This document shows positions 8,984-15,778 of a stretch of 64,000 nt of DNA, piece after piece; the stretch's first letter is position 1, and each line of letters begins with the position of its first letter. The notes under the pieces were generated by a model. It saw nothing but the letters and a program-made list of their open reading frames with translations. It made no database searches and had not been told where the DNA came from. The translations under genes and the position numbers were made by a program. The DNA lies in assembly GCF_020177375.1 (NCBI RefSeq), contig NZ_JAIWHV010000005.1:62001-126000 (forward strand), in the 5' to 3' direction. The stretch comes from Saliphagus infecundisoli (GTDB taxonomy: Archaea > Halobacteriota > Halobacteria > Halobacteriales > Natrialbaceae).

Positions 8984-9331
8984 TCAGCTGGTGACTTCAA
9001 CCGTTCCGATTTGGGTTTCAGTATCCCCACTCACGGCGACCACTGACTCACCATCACTCCCGGTACACGACTCGCCTACACTTTCCAGAGTGCAATCACT
9101 TCCTACTTCAACAGTGTCTGCGTTCCCTTCACTGACCCAGGAAACGGTGCCGTCGTCCTCAATGTCCACGCCGGCGTTTGCCTCCTCACTGACACTGCCA
9201 CCGAGATCCAGCACGAACATCGCGATAACCGCTGCCAGAATCACTGTGATTGCCACCATCAGGATGACTCCGATGACGGGCGATACGCCGCGTTCGTCTT
9301 CGTTCCCGAAGACAGTCTGTTTCAAGTCCAT
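8984..9331 (-). CDS. Type IV pilin (archaeal PilA-like)
   Basis: This 115-residue protein has the archaeal pilin N-terminus: a charged leader ([15 protein letters not shown]) followed by [20 protein letters not shown]. Prepilin peptidase would cleave at the Gly before VSPV, and the hydrophobic helix would drive filament assembly. The mature C-terminal part is short and acidic with two cysteines ([10 protein letters not shown]) that could form a disulfide. Such pilins make adhesion pili in haloarchaea. The gene stands alone, with a long upstream region that includes a clear TATA box. Confidence 0.9.
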   Translation of the reverse strand: MDLKQTVFGNEDERGVSPVIGVILMVAITVILAAVIAMFVLDLGGSVSEEANAGVDIEDDGTVSWVSEGNADTVEVGSDCTLESVGESCTGSDGESVVAVSGDTETQIGTVEVTS

Positions 9332-9684
9332 TGTTGTTCGGTCGCATCGTTGGGATGGGGACCACGCGGCCGCGAGGGCACGCGTGAGGACCGACTCCCG
9401 GCCGGTCGCATCGCATTACGTCCCGTTGTTTCCGATGCTAAACAGTAGTGACTCTCGTTCCTATATAAACATAGTTGACCGTCCCGAGTTCATGACATTC
9501 TATTTTCGAGAACGGTTCTAGGAGGAATCTCTCAATGGCCCATAGAACGCGTACAAGCGGCCCTTGAACACCCTCTCCTCGCTCGGTTTCGGTCGAGGGG
9601 CTCCGTCGCGCCGAAACCTATAATAATTCCAATTGTTAGTGGACGGCGAGCAACCCGGATAGGTCCGCCGGTGAAACCCCGCGA
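9332..9684. other. Gene-free stretch upstream of the pilin gene
   Basis: No credible gene is seen here on either strand. The right half holds an inverted repeat with 8-bp arms, GGTTTCGG and CCGAAACC, around 9578-9615. It is followed by an AT-rich run (ctataataattccaattg). The left half holds the pilin promoter. The hairpin may terminate transcription of the membrane-protein gene ending at 9685, but this is inference. Confidence 0.5.
9461..9470 (-). promoter_or_regulatory. TATA box upstream of the pilin gene
   Basis: On the minus strand this reads GTTTATATAG, a good archaeal TATA box in an otherwise GC-rich genome. It lies about 130 bp before the pilin ATG at 9331. Transcription from it would give an untranslated leader of roughly 100 nt, unlike the leaderless pattern common elsewhere in this window. 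Confidence 0.5.
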
Positions 9685-9966
9685 TCAGCGTGCCAGACGG
9701 AACCCGTAGTAGAGCCCGCCGGCGGCAACCGCAACCGCGTAGCACGCGGCGAGGAAGGGCACCCAGTAGATCCAGAGATCGTAGGAAACGAGGCGGCTCC
9801 CGACGGCGGTCATCGCGAGCATGACGGTATAGCCCGGCGCCGCAAGCGGCGTCATCAGCCGAGCGTCGAAGACCCCGAGAACGAAGGGAACGAAGAGCAG
9901 GCAGAACACGACAACCGTCGCCGGACCCGAGAGGACCCGGACCGCGAGGGTGCGGAAGTCGGTCAT
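9685..9966 (-). CDS. Small membrane protein (93 aa)
   Basis: This 93-residue protein has three hydrophobic segments: VVVFCLLFVPFVLGVF, YTVMLAMTAVGSRLV and WIYWVPFLAACYAVAVAAGG. Its start (ATG 9966) overlaps the stop of the upstream M14-like hydrolase gene by ATGA, so the two are almost certainly translated as one unit. The function is not recognised. It may anchor or assist the exported hydrolase, but that rests on context alone. Confidence 0.75.
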   Translation of the reverse strand: MTDFRTLAVRVLSGPATVVVFCLLFVPFVLGVFDARLMTPLAAPGYTVMLAMTAVGSRLVSYDLWIYWVPFLAACYAVAVAAGGLYYGFRLAR

Positions 9967-10772
9967 GCGATCCGCGCCATCCCGTACCGTTCCAACAGCC
10001 GTTCGGTGATCTCGAGGGTCCAGCGCACCTGGGTACCCGGATCGAGCAGGAAGTCGGTGAGTTCGACCAGAAAGCCCGCCCGGTCGAGGTCGCCCCCGAC
10101 CTTGTGGATCAGGAGCGGCCCCTCGCCGGTGAGCGTGTTCCCCATCGAGAACCGGTGGGCGACCATGGTCCGCGGGACGTGCTCGTCGTTCATGTGCTCG
10201 ATCACCGCCCCGGCGTCGGCGGGGGCGTCGCCGGCCGCCGTCGGGAAGATCGCCTGGCCGACCCACCGGTGATGGGTGCCGTAGATCCCCCGCGAGCGAT
10301 GCAGGTCGAGGACGACGTCCGGATCGGAGCGTTCGACCTCGGCCCACAGTGCCCGTGCGAGTTCGGTCGTCGGCTCCCGCCCCGCGGGGAACTGCCGGTT
10401 CAGATCGCCGTCCGGACCCCCGCGTTCGTTGCGCTCGAGGGCGACGATCTCCGCCCAGGGGATCACGACCAGAGTGCCCCGTTCGATCCCCCAGCCGATC
10501 ACTTCCTCGGCCGCCCGGTAGCCGCTCGTCTCGCCGCCGTGGACCCCGCCGACGACCACCGCCGTCGGCCCCGTCTCGGGTCCCTCGAGTTCGAACACGG
10601 TCGTCTCCCGGTCGGTCCCCTCCATGATCGGCCGGCGGGAGAGTGCCATCTCCCGGTGGGGGTCGGCAGGTTCGCCCGGCCCCGACGACTCGGCCCGCGA
10701 CCGGACGAGGGTGGCCCCCCCGGCCAGGCCGGAAACCGCAGCCCCGGCCCCGAGAACCGTCCGTCTGTGCAT
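9963..10772 (-). CDS. Succinylglutamate desuccinylase/aspartoacylase-like hydrolase with Tat-like leader
   Basis: This 269-residue zinc hydrolase is of the M14/AstE-AspA type. The first zinc motif GGVHGGETSG (H and E ligands) is near residue 77, the arginine-type substrate patch is DLNRQF, and the second zinc histidine lies in DLHRSRG. The N-terminus MHRRTVLGAGAAVSGLAGG has twin arginines and a short hydrophobic stretch, so Tat export is likely. The reaction may be de-amidation or trimming of a terminal acyl or peptide group, but the substrate is unknown. It is translationally coupled to the small membrane protein downstream. Confidence 0.8.
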   Translation of the reverse strand: MHRRTVLGAGAAVSGLAGGATLVRSRAESSGPGEPADPHREMALSRRPIMEGTDRETTVFELEGPETGPTAVVVGGVHGGETSGYRAAEEVIGWGIERGTLVVIPWAEIVALERNERGGPDGDLNRQFPAGREPTTELARALWAEVERSDPDVVLDLHRSRGIYGTHHRWVGQAIFPTAAGDAPADAGAVIEHMNDEHVPRTMVAHRFSMGNTLTGEGPLLIHKVGGDLDRAGFLVELTDFLLDPGTQVRWTLEITERLLERYGMARIA

Positions 10773-10828
10773 ATCGGTGACTCTCGAGCGAGCGAGGATA
10801 AATGATGTGTCATCCGCGGAGAGCCCAC

Positions 10829-11058
10829 GGATTCGAACGTCGTCGCGATCGTCCTCGAGCCGTCAGAAATCGGTCGATGACCCCCGTTGGCTCGTCACAG
10901 TTCCCTGGGCCCTGACGGATTCGAACCATGTGGAGACCGTCACGCTCGCTTCGCTCGTGAGCTGCGACTCCCCGGATTCGAACCGCCAGCGATCCGAACG
11001 ATTCGCTCCTCGCGTCCGCTCGTCGCAGAATCGATGGGCCCTGACGGATTCGAACCAT
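10829..11058 (-). repeat. Direct repeats of tRNA 3'-end sequence downstream of the CAT tRNA
   Basis: The 24 bp forming the tRNA T-arm and 3' acceptor strand (11035-11058) occur again, identical, at 10906-10929. The core ggattcgaac appears four times in the same orientation, at 10829, 10917, 10974 and 11046. A small hairpin (cacgctcgcttcgctcgtg) lies between copies. Partial tRNA 3' ends next to a tRNA gene are the usual attachment-site scars left by tyrosine-recombinase elements. No integrase gene is present here. Confidence 0.7.
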
Positions 11059-11138
11059 CGACCACTCGGTGTCCCACAACACCCCCAATGGGGCACTGAT
11101 ATGAGCCGAGCGCTCTCACCGGACTGAGCTAAGGGCCC
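11035..11138 (-). tRNA. tRNA with CAT anticodon (elongator Met or Ile2), 29-nt intron
   Basis: Acceptor strands GGGCCCT and AGGGCCC pair fully. The D-stem is GCTC/GAGC, the anticodon stem CTCGG/CCGAG, the T-arm GATGG-TTCGAAT-CCGTC and the discriminator A. The anticodon is CAT. A 29-nt intron follows A37, the canonical archaeal position. After its removal the tRNA is 75 nt, and CCA is not encoded. It is not the initiator type, because its first pair is G-C rather than the mismatch expected there. Sequence alone does not separate elongator Met from Ile2 (agmatidine-modified); intron-bearing elongator tRNA-Met is known in haloarchaea. Confidence 0.9.
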
Positions 11139-11235
11139 TCGTTCGGAGAACTCGAGCCCCGCAGTTAACCCTTACTCTCCCGGGCGAAAACGGGGCGGTC
11201 GCGGCGGTTCCACGGCGGTCGCGGGTCGAGCGGAC

Positions 11236-11400
11236 TCAGGCCGCGAGACCCAGCGCCGCGAGCTCGTCGTCGTCGAGTTCGGCCTCGAGTTCCTCGCGGC
11301 TGTGACTCTCGACGACGTCCTCTCGTTCCTCGGCGCTCAGTTCGGTCGCGTCCTCGAAGCAGTGGCACATGGCATCCGGAGCGTGGGCTGGAAGGTCCAT
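11236..11400 (-). CDS. Small CHC-motif haloarchaeal protein (54 aa)
   Basis: This 54-residue acidic protein contains MCHCFEDATELSAEEREDVV and then a helix ending ELAALGLAA. The Cys-His-Cys trio is its only notable motif and could bind a metal. ATG 11400 is chosen, with an internal ATG at MCHC as alternative. A TATA-like stretch, ATATAAAATAA on the minus strand, lies at 11461-11471, about 60 bp upstream. I recall similar short proteins in haloarchaea but no function. Confidence 0.65.
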   Translation of the reverse strand: MDLPAHAPDAMCHCFEDATELSAEEREDVVESHSREELEAELDDDELAALGLAA

Positions 11401-11521
11401 AAAGGCTGTTAGCGGCGGTTTCGTGGTTGTGTAATAACCCGAGTCACCTAGCAATTGTTGTTATTTTATATCCCAAGTTTGGTAATTTCCGACGGGGAAA
11501 GACGCGATCTCCCGACCCCCC

Positions 11522-12115
11522 TCACTCCTCGCTGAAGGCGTGGAGCGTCCGGTCTTCGGTCCCCGCGCGGTGGCTGGTCGCGAGTCCCGCGAGGTGGGGG
11601 GCCTCGGGGACGATCAGCTCCTCGCAGGCGGTCCGGACGGCGTTCGTGCTTCCCGGTAGACAGAAGACGGGCGTGTCGGCGGCGATCCCCGCCGTCGCCC
11701 GGGAGGCCATCGCGCGAGTGCCGACCTCCTCCCAGGAGAGCGCCCGGAACAGCTCGCCGAAGCCGGGAAGCTCGCGCTCGAACAGCGCCGACGTCGCCTC
11801 CGGGGAGACGTCGTCGGCCGTGACGCCGGTCCCGCCCGTGGTCACGACGACGTCGATCCCTCGCTGGGCGACGAGCCCCCGTACGGCGGTTCGGATCGCG
11901 CCGTAGTCGTCCCGGACGAGTTCGCGCTCGCGGATCTCGTGGCCCGCCGCCTCGAAGACCTCCGCGATCGTGTCCCCGCCCGGATCCTCGGGCTCCTCGT
12001 CCGCGCGTGCATCAGTCGCTCGAGAGGTCGAGACAGTGACGATCCCGACGTAGAGGGGATCGATGAGATCGTGGCCGTGGTCGTCGGTGGTACGTCTGTC
12101 GGCGGAATCTGACAT
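11522..12115 (-). CDS. moaB: Molybdenum cofactor biosynthesis protein MoaB
   Basis: This 197-residue protein has a MoaB/Mog domain from about residue 20. The conserved motif TTGGTGVTADDVSPEAT (near residue 91) and the PGSTNAVRTACEEL segment bind the molybdopterin substrate. In archaea MoaB adenylylates molybdopterin before molybdenum insertion. The N-terminal 18 residues and C-terminal tail are acidic extensions. It stands alone on the minus strand beside tRNA-Asn. Confidence 0.9.
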   Translation of the reverse strand: MSDSADRRTTDDHGHDLIDPLYVGIVTVSTSRATDARADEEPEDPGGDTIAEVFEAAGHEIRERELVRDDYGAIRTAVRGLVAQRGIDVVVTTGGTGVTADDVSPEATSALFERELPGFGELFRALSWEEVGTRAMASRATAGIAADTPVFCLPGSTNAVRTACEELIVPEAPHLAGLATSHRAGTEDRTLHAFSEE

Positions 12116-12164
12116 GGCCGGGACTCCTCGCTGCAGGGAGATATAGACGGCGGGAGAACGGAAG

Positions 12165-12268
12165 CGCCGAAGCCAGGACTCGAACCTGGGACCGCCTCGT
12201 ATCTGCGGCGATCAGCCGGCCTGTATCGCCGTAACAGCGAGGTGCTCTACCAACTGAGCTACTTCGGC
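12165..12268 (-). tRNA. tRNA-Asn (GTT) with 31-nt intron
   Basis: Acceptor strands GCCGAAG and CTTCGGC pair fully. The D-stem is GCTC/GAGC, the anticodon stem CCTCG/CGAGG, the T-arm CCAGG-TTCGAGT-CCTGG and the discriminator G. The anticodon is GTT. A 31-nt intron lies after A37; its first seven bases (CGGCGAT) pair with ATCGCCG inside it, fitting a bulge-helix-bulge fold. Mature length is 73 nt without CCA. Confidence 0.9.
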
Positions 12269-12359
12269 CCGTCTCGGTGTTGTCGGGTGGATTTGATAGG
12301 GCTTTCGCTTCCCGCCGGCCTTCGACACCCTTTCACTCCCGCCGCGAATAGGGCAGGCG

Positions 12360-13730
12360 ATGACCGACGACGCCGGCGGGGACGCGTTCGAGCGGGTCAC
12401 GAGCGAGGTCGCCGAGCGAGTCGACCCCGGCTCCGAGGAACGCGAGCGCCTCCGGGCGGTCGCCGACACCCTCGTCGAGCGCGCCCGGCGGGCCGCAACC
12501 GAGCGCTGTCCGGACGCCGACGTCCTCCGGGTCGGCTCGACTGCCCGGAACACCTGGATCAGCGGCGACCGCGACATCGACGTCTTCGTCCGCTTTCCGA
12601 CCGGTCTGGACCGAGAGACCTTAGAGCGCTACGGTCTCGCCGTCGGCCACGAGACCCTTCCCGAGGGCCGCGAGGAGTACGCCGAACATCCCTACGTCAG
12701 CGGCGAGTTCGAGGGGTTCGACGTCGACGTCGTCCCCTGCTTTCGCGTCGAGAGCGCGACGGAGACCCGGTCGGCGGTCGATCGGACCCCCTTTCACACG
12801 CGCTACCTCCAGGAGCGCCTCGACGACGAGCTCGCCAGCGAAATCCGTCTCGCAAAGGGCTTTCTGAAGGGGGTCGGGATCTACGGTAGTGACCTCCGAA
12901 CCCGGGGATTTGGGGGATATCTCACCGAACTGCTCGTCTGTGCGTACGGCGGTTTTCGCGAACTCTGTGAAGCTGCCGCCGACTGGCAGCCGCCGGTCGA
13001 ACTCGACCCCGAGGGCCACGGACGCGAATCGTTCGCGGACCCGCTGGTCGTCATCGACCCCACGGACCCCGAACGCAACGTCGCCGCCGTCTGCTCGGCC
13101 GAGAGCGTCGCCCGGTTCCAACACCACGCGCGGGACCTGCTCGCCGACCCTCGCGCCGAACTGTTCGAGCCCGACGACCTCGGCCCGCTCTCCGCCGAGG
13201 CGGTCGCCGGCCACGTCGAGCGCCGGGGAACGACCCCCCTCGCGCTCTCGTTTCCGGCCCCCGACCTCGTCGACGACCAGCTCTATCCCCAACTGCGGAA
13301 ATCACTCGCCGGCATCGCCCGCGAGCTCGAGGACCGCGGGTTCGACGTCCTTCGAACCGCGACGTTCGCGGCGGAGGACGCGGTGCTCCTGGTCGAACTC
13401 GCGGTCGCCTCGCTGCCGGCCGTCGAGCGCCACGAGGGACCCCCGGTCGCCGTTCGCTCCCACGCCGAGGGCTTTTACGACGCCTACGCCGACGAGCCGG
13501 CGGCCTACGGCCCCTACGTCGAGGGCGGCCGGTACGTCGTCGAGCGCGAGCGGGAGTTCACGTCGGCGCGGGCGTTCCTCGAGAGCGACCGGCTGTTCGA
13601 CGTCGCCCTCGGCGCACACGTCGAGACCGCCTTGGAGGAGGACTACGACCTGCTCGTCGGCGAGGACCTCGCGGCGCTGGCCGACCCCTTCGGCGCCGAG
13701 CTGGCCCGGTACTTCGACCCGAGCCCCTAA
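12360..13730 (+). CDS. cca: CCA-adding tRNA nucleotidyltransferase (class I)
   Basis: This 456-residue archaeal class I CCA-adding enzyme adds CCA to tRNA 3' ends, which this genome needs because none of its tRNA genes here encodes CCA. The nucleotidyltransferase core is clear: GSTARNTWISGDRDIDVF near residue 59 with the catalytic Asp pair, and a third Asp in FEGFDVDVVPCF. The central and tail domains follow to the usual family length. It is divergent from tRNA-Asn, whose product it would process. Confidence 0.93.
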   Translation: MTDDAGGDAFERVTSEVAERVDPGSEERERLRAVADTLVERARRAATERCPDADVLRVGSTARNTWISGDRDIDVFVRFPTGLDRETLERYGLAVGHETLPEGREEYAEHPYVSGEFEGFDVDVVPCFRVESATETRSAVDRTPFHTRYLQERLDDELASEIRLAKGFLKGVGIYGSDLRTRGFGGYLTELLVCAYGGFRELCEAAADWQPPVELDPEGHGRESFADPLVVIDPTDPERNVAAVCSAESVARFQHHARDLLADPRAELFEPDDLGPLSAEAVAGHVERRGTTPLALSFPAPDLVDDQLYPQLRKSLAGIARELEDRGFDVLRTATFAAEDAVLLVELAVASLPAVERHEGPPVAVRSHAEGFYDAYADEPAAYGPYVEGGRYVVEREREFTSARAFLESDRLFDVALGAHVETALEEDYDLLVGEDLAALADPFGAELARYFDPSP

Positions 13731-13807
13731 ACTGCCTTTCATTGCCTAATACATCTCAATTTCCATAATAGGAGCGCTTATTCCTCTCGACCGACTTCGA
13801 CTCTTCC

Positions 13808-13930
13808 ATGGCGACGGCCCCCACACGACGCGCGGAATCCTGCCCGAACTGTGCCGGACGGATCGAGCGAAGACACCGAACCTGGCAGTGTCCCGACTGT
13901 GGACATGCCCCGAACCACGGCGCCGACTGA
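13808..13930 (+). CDS. Zinc-ribbon micro-protein (40 aa)
   Basis: The open frame from ATG 13808 to TGA 13930 encodes 40 residues. It has two CxxC knuckles, CPNC and CPDC, 18 residues apart, a textbook zinc ribbon. Basic residues (RIERRHRTWQ) sit between them. It is below usual length cut-offs. Many haloarchaea carry zinc-finger micro-proteins of this size, some needed for biofilm or growth under stress, but I cannot assign this one. An AT-rich patch just upstream (around 13740-13790) may hold its promoter. Confidence 0.75.
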   Translation: MATAPTRRAESCPNCAGRIERRHRTWQCPDCGHAPNHGAD

Positions 13931-14290
13931 TAGGGTCGGGTACAGGTCAGTATACCGTCAACCCAACACGCTGGCGCGATCGAACGGTACATCGGTGTAA
14001 CCCCCTCCACGAGCGGAACCGCCGTCCCGACGGGTCGGCGAAACCGCGACCCTTCCGTGGGGTCGCCGGAGGTGTGACAGCGGTCCCGGCGAGAGCCGCC
14101 TCGGATCGGAGCCGACGGCCGGGTGCAAGTCCCGGGGCGGTCCTGGGCGCGCCGGCTCGCGCGCTCGCGGCTGCCACTGGCCACGTCACGGCCCGGCGGT
14201 CGAAAACGGCCCCGACACGACGGGCAGCCACCCTCCTGGGCGACTCCCGCCCTTCGAGCCGAAGCCGGCGGCCGCTCCCTGCGGCCGTGC
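13931..14290 (+). other. Gene-free GC-rich stretch, possible structured RNA
   Basis: No believable protein is found on either strand. The plus strand can fold strongly: GCGACCC pairs with GGGTCGC, CCTCC with GGAGG around them, and CCGGG-TGCAAGT-CCCGG forms a five-pair stem with a 7-nt loop. A core reading GGTGCAAGTCC then GCGGTCC and later GCCACTG is reminiscent of part of a cobalamin riboswitch. The spacing is wrong, the 3' box is missing and no plus-strand gene follows. I leave it as an unassigned candidate RNA. Confidence 0.3.
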
Positions 14291-15289
14291 CTACAGCCCG
14301 TGAGCGTCGGCCACCCGGTCGATCAGCGCTTCGGTCTCCTCATCGACTCCGGCGCCTTCCTCCATCGGTTCGCGGCCGTCGAACGTCTCGTGGACGAGCG
14401 CGACGCTATCGGCCAGGACCTCCAGGCCGTAGCCGCCCTCGAGGACGAACGCGAGCGCCCCGCCATCGGCGATCCCCCGGAACCGGTCGGCCAGACCGGC
14501 GTAGGCCTCCGTCGAGAGCCGGATCCGGGAGATCGGATCGTGACGGTGGGCGTCGAACCCCGCGCTCACGAGCAGGAGGTCGGGATCGAACGCCTCGAGT
14601 GCGGGGTCGATCAGGCGGTCTACGACCGCGAGGTAGTCGGTGTCGTCGGTGCCGGGAGCCATCGGGACGTTCATCGTCGTCCCGGCGCCCGCGCCCGTCC
14701 CGGTCTCTGTGACCTCGCCGGTGCCCGGATAGAGGCCCTCCTCGTGGATCGAGGCGACGAAGACGTCGTCCTGGTCGTAGAAGATGTCCTGCGTGCCGTT
14801 GCCGTGGTGGACGTCCCAGTCGACGATCGCGACCCGCTCGGCCCCGCAGTCGTCGATGGCGTGCTGGGCGGCGACGGCGACGTTGTTGGCGAAACAAAAG
14901 CCCATCGCGTCGTCCTCGATGGCGTGGTGGCCGGGCGGGCGCCCGATCGAAAACGGCGTCTTCCGACCGGAGTCGCCGTCGAGGGCGGCCTCGGCGGCCC
15001 AGCAGGCAAGCCCCGCGCTCGCACACAGGGCGTCCCAGGTCTCGGGAACGGCGCTCGTATCGGGGTCCCAGCTTCCGCCGCCGTCGCCACAGAACTCCCG
15101 GACCTCCTCTATATACTCCCGGTCGTGAACCGCCGCGAGCGTCTCGACGTCGGCGGGGTCGGCCTCGACGTACTCGACGCCGTGTTTGCGCTTTAACCCC
15201 TCCCGGATCGCCCGCAGTCGGTCGGGCGTCTCGGGGTGGCGCGGACCGGGATCGTGCTCGAGACAGGTCTCCGAGTAGCCAAAGCGCAT
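14291..15289 (-). CDS. Histone deacetylase family protein
   Basis: This 332-residue arginase/deacetylase-fold enzyme has the active-site His pair in PPGHHAIEDD (H121, H122). Zinc ligands are in DWDVHHGNGT (D159, H161) and SAGFDAH (D246), and the catalytic-type Tyr is in LEGGYGLE. Relatives deacetylate lysines or polyamines. Its ATG lies 5 bp downstream of the histone stop codon, so the two are very probably one operon and the histone or another DNA-bound protein is a plausible substrate. That link is inference. Confidence 0.92.
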   Translation of the reverse strand: MRFGYSETCLEHDPGPRHPETPDRLRAIREGLKRKHGVEYVEADPADVETLAAVHDREYIEEVREFCGDGGGSWDPDTSAVPETWDALCASAGLACWAAEAALDGDSGRKTPFSIGRPPGHHAIEDDAMGFCFANNVAVAAQHAIDDCGAERVAIVDWDVHHGNGTQDIFYDQDDVFVASIHEEGLYPGTGEVTETGTGAGAGTTMNVPMAPGTDDTDYLAVVDRLIDPALEAFDPDLLLVSAGFDAHRHDPISRIRLSTEAYAGLADRFRGIADGGALAFVLEGGYGLEVLADSVALVHETFDGREPMEEGAGVDEETEALIDRVADAHGL

Positions 15290-15293
15290 CCGG

Positions 15294-15725
15294 TCACACC
15301 CGGTCGAGCCGGACGGAGGTCTCGACGTCCTCGGCCGTGACCGTCTTCCGGCCGGCGTGGCGCGCGAGGATCGCCGCCGCGGCCGCGACGCCGTCGGCGT
15401 ACTCCTCGAGGCGCTCGGCGAGGGCGACCCGGGCCTCCGTCGATACCCGATAGCCGTCGTCGATCTCGAGGCGGGCGATCCGATCGACCGGCGCGATCGG
15501 GAGTTCGATGGCGTCGCCATCGCCGGGGTCGGCGCCGAAGTCCGCGGCCTGGAGGGTCTTGCGGCCGTCCTCGCTGGCCCGCCGGGCGGCCTCGACCGCG
15601 AGATCGGCGCCGTGGCGCTGGATCCGTTCGGCGAGTTCCCGGGCAGCATCGGCGCTCACCCGGAGATCCCCCGCGTTCCGCCGGATGATCGTATCAACCG
15701 GCGCGAACGGTAGCTCGACGTTCAT
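15294..15725 (-). CDS. Archaeal doublet histone
   Basis: This 143-residue protein consists of two histone folds in tandem. The first starts ELPFAPVDTIIRRNAG and the second ELPIAPVDRIARLEI; each ends in a GRKT loop and short last helix (GRKTLQAADF, GRKTVTAEDV). Such fused histones act as pseudo-dimers in haloarchaea. I chose ATG 15725 (MNVELPFAPVD), the usual start, over the open frame to 15746. The protein is acidic, as expected at high salt. It sits between RPA and the deacetylase-family gene. Confidence 0.95.
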   Translation of the reverse strand: MNVELPFAPVDTIIRRNAGDLRVSADAARELAERIQRHGADLAVEAARRASEDGRKTLQAADFGADPGDGDAIELPIAPVDRIARLEIDDGYRVSTEARVALAERLEEYADGVAAAAAILARHAGRKTVTAEDVETSVRLDRV

Positions 15726-15778
15726 ACCCGGATACCGGCAGTTCACACCCTTAATGATTGTGTAAGCGGGTCACGCGA

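Noticed and set aside
13756-14184. A 142-codon minus-strand frame over the zinc micro-protein and the region after it
   Set aside because: Basic, Cys/Pro-rich composition with no domain. It is antisense to the better-supported zinc-ribbon ORF.
14120-14230. Cobalamin riboswitch on the plus strand
   Set aside because: GGTGCAAGTCC, GCGGTCC and GCCACTG occur in order, but spacing is abnormal, the 3' box is missing and no plus-strand gene follows. Kept only as an unassigned structured RNA.
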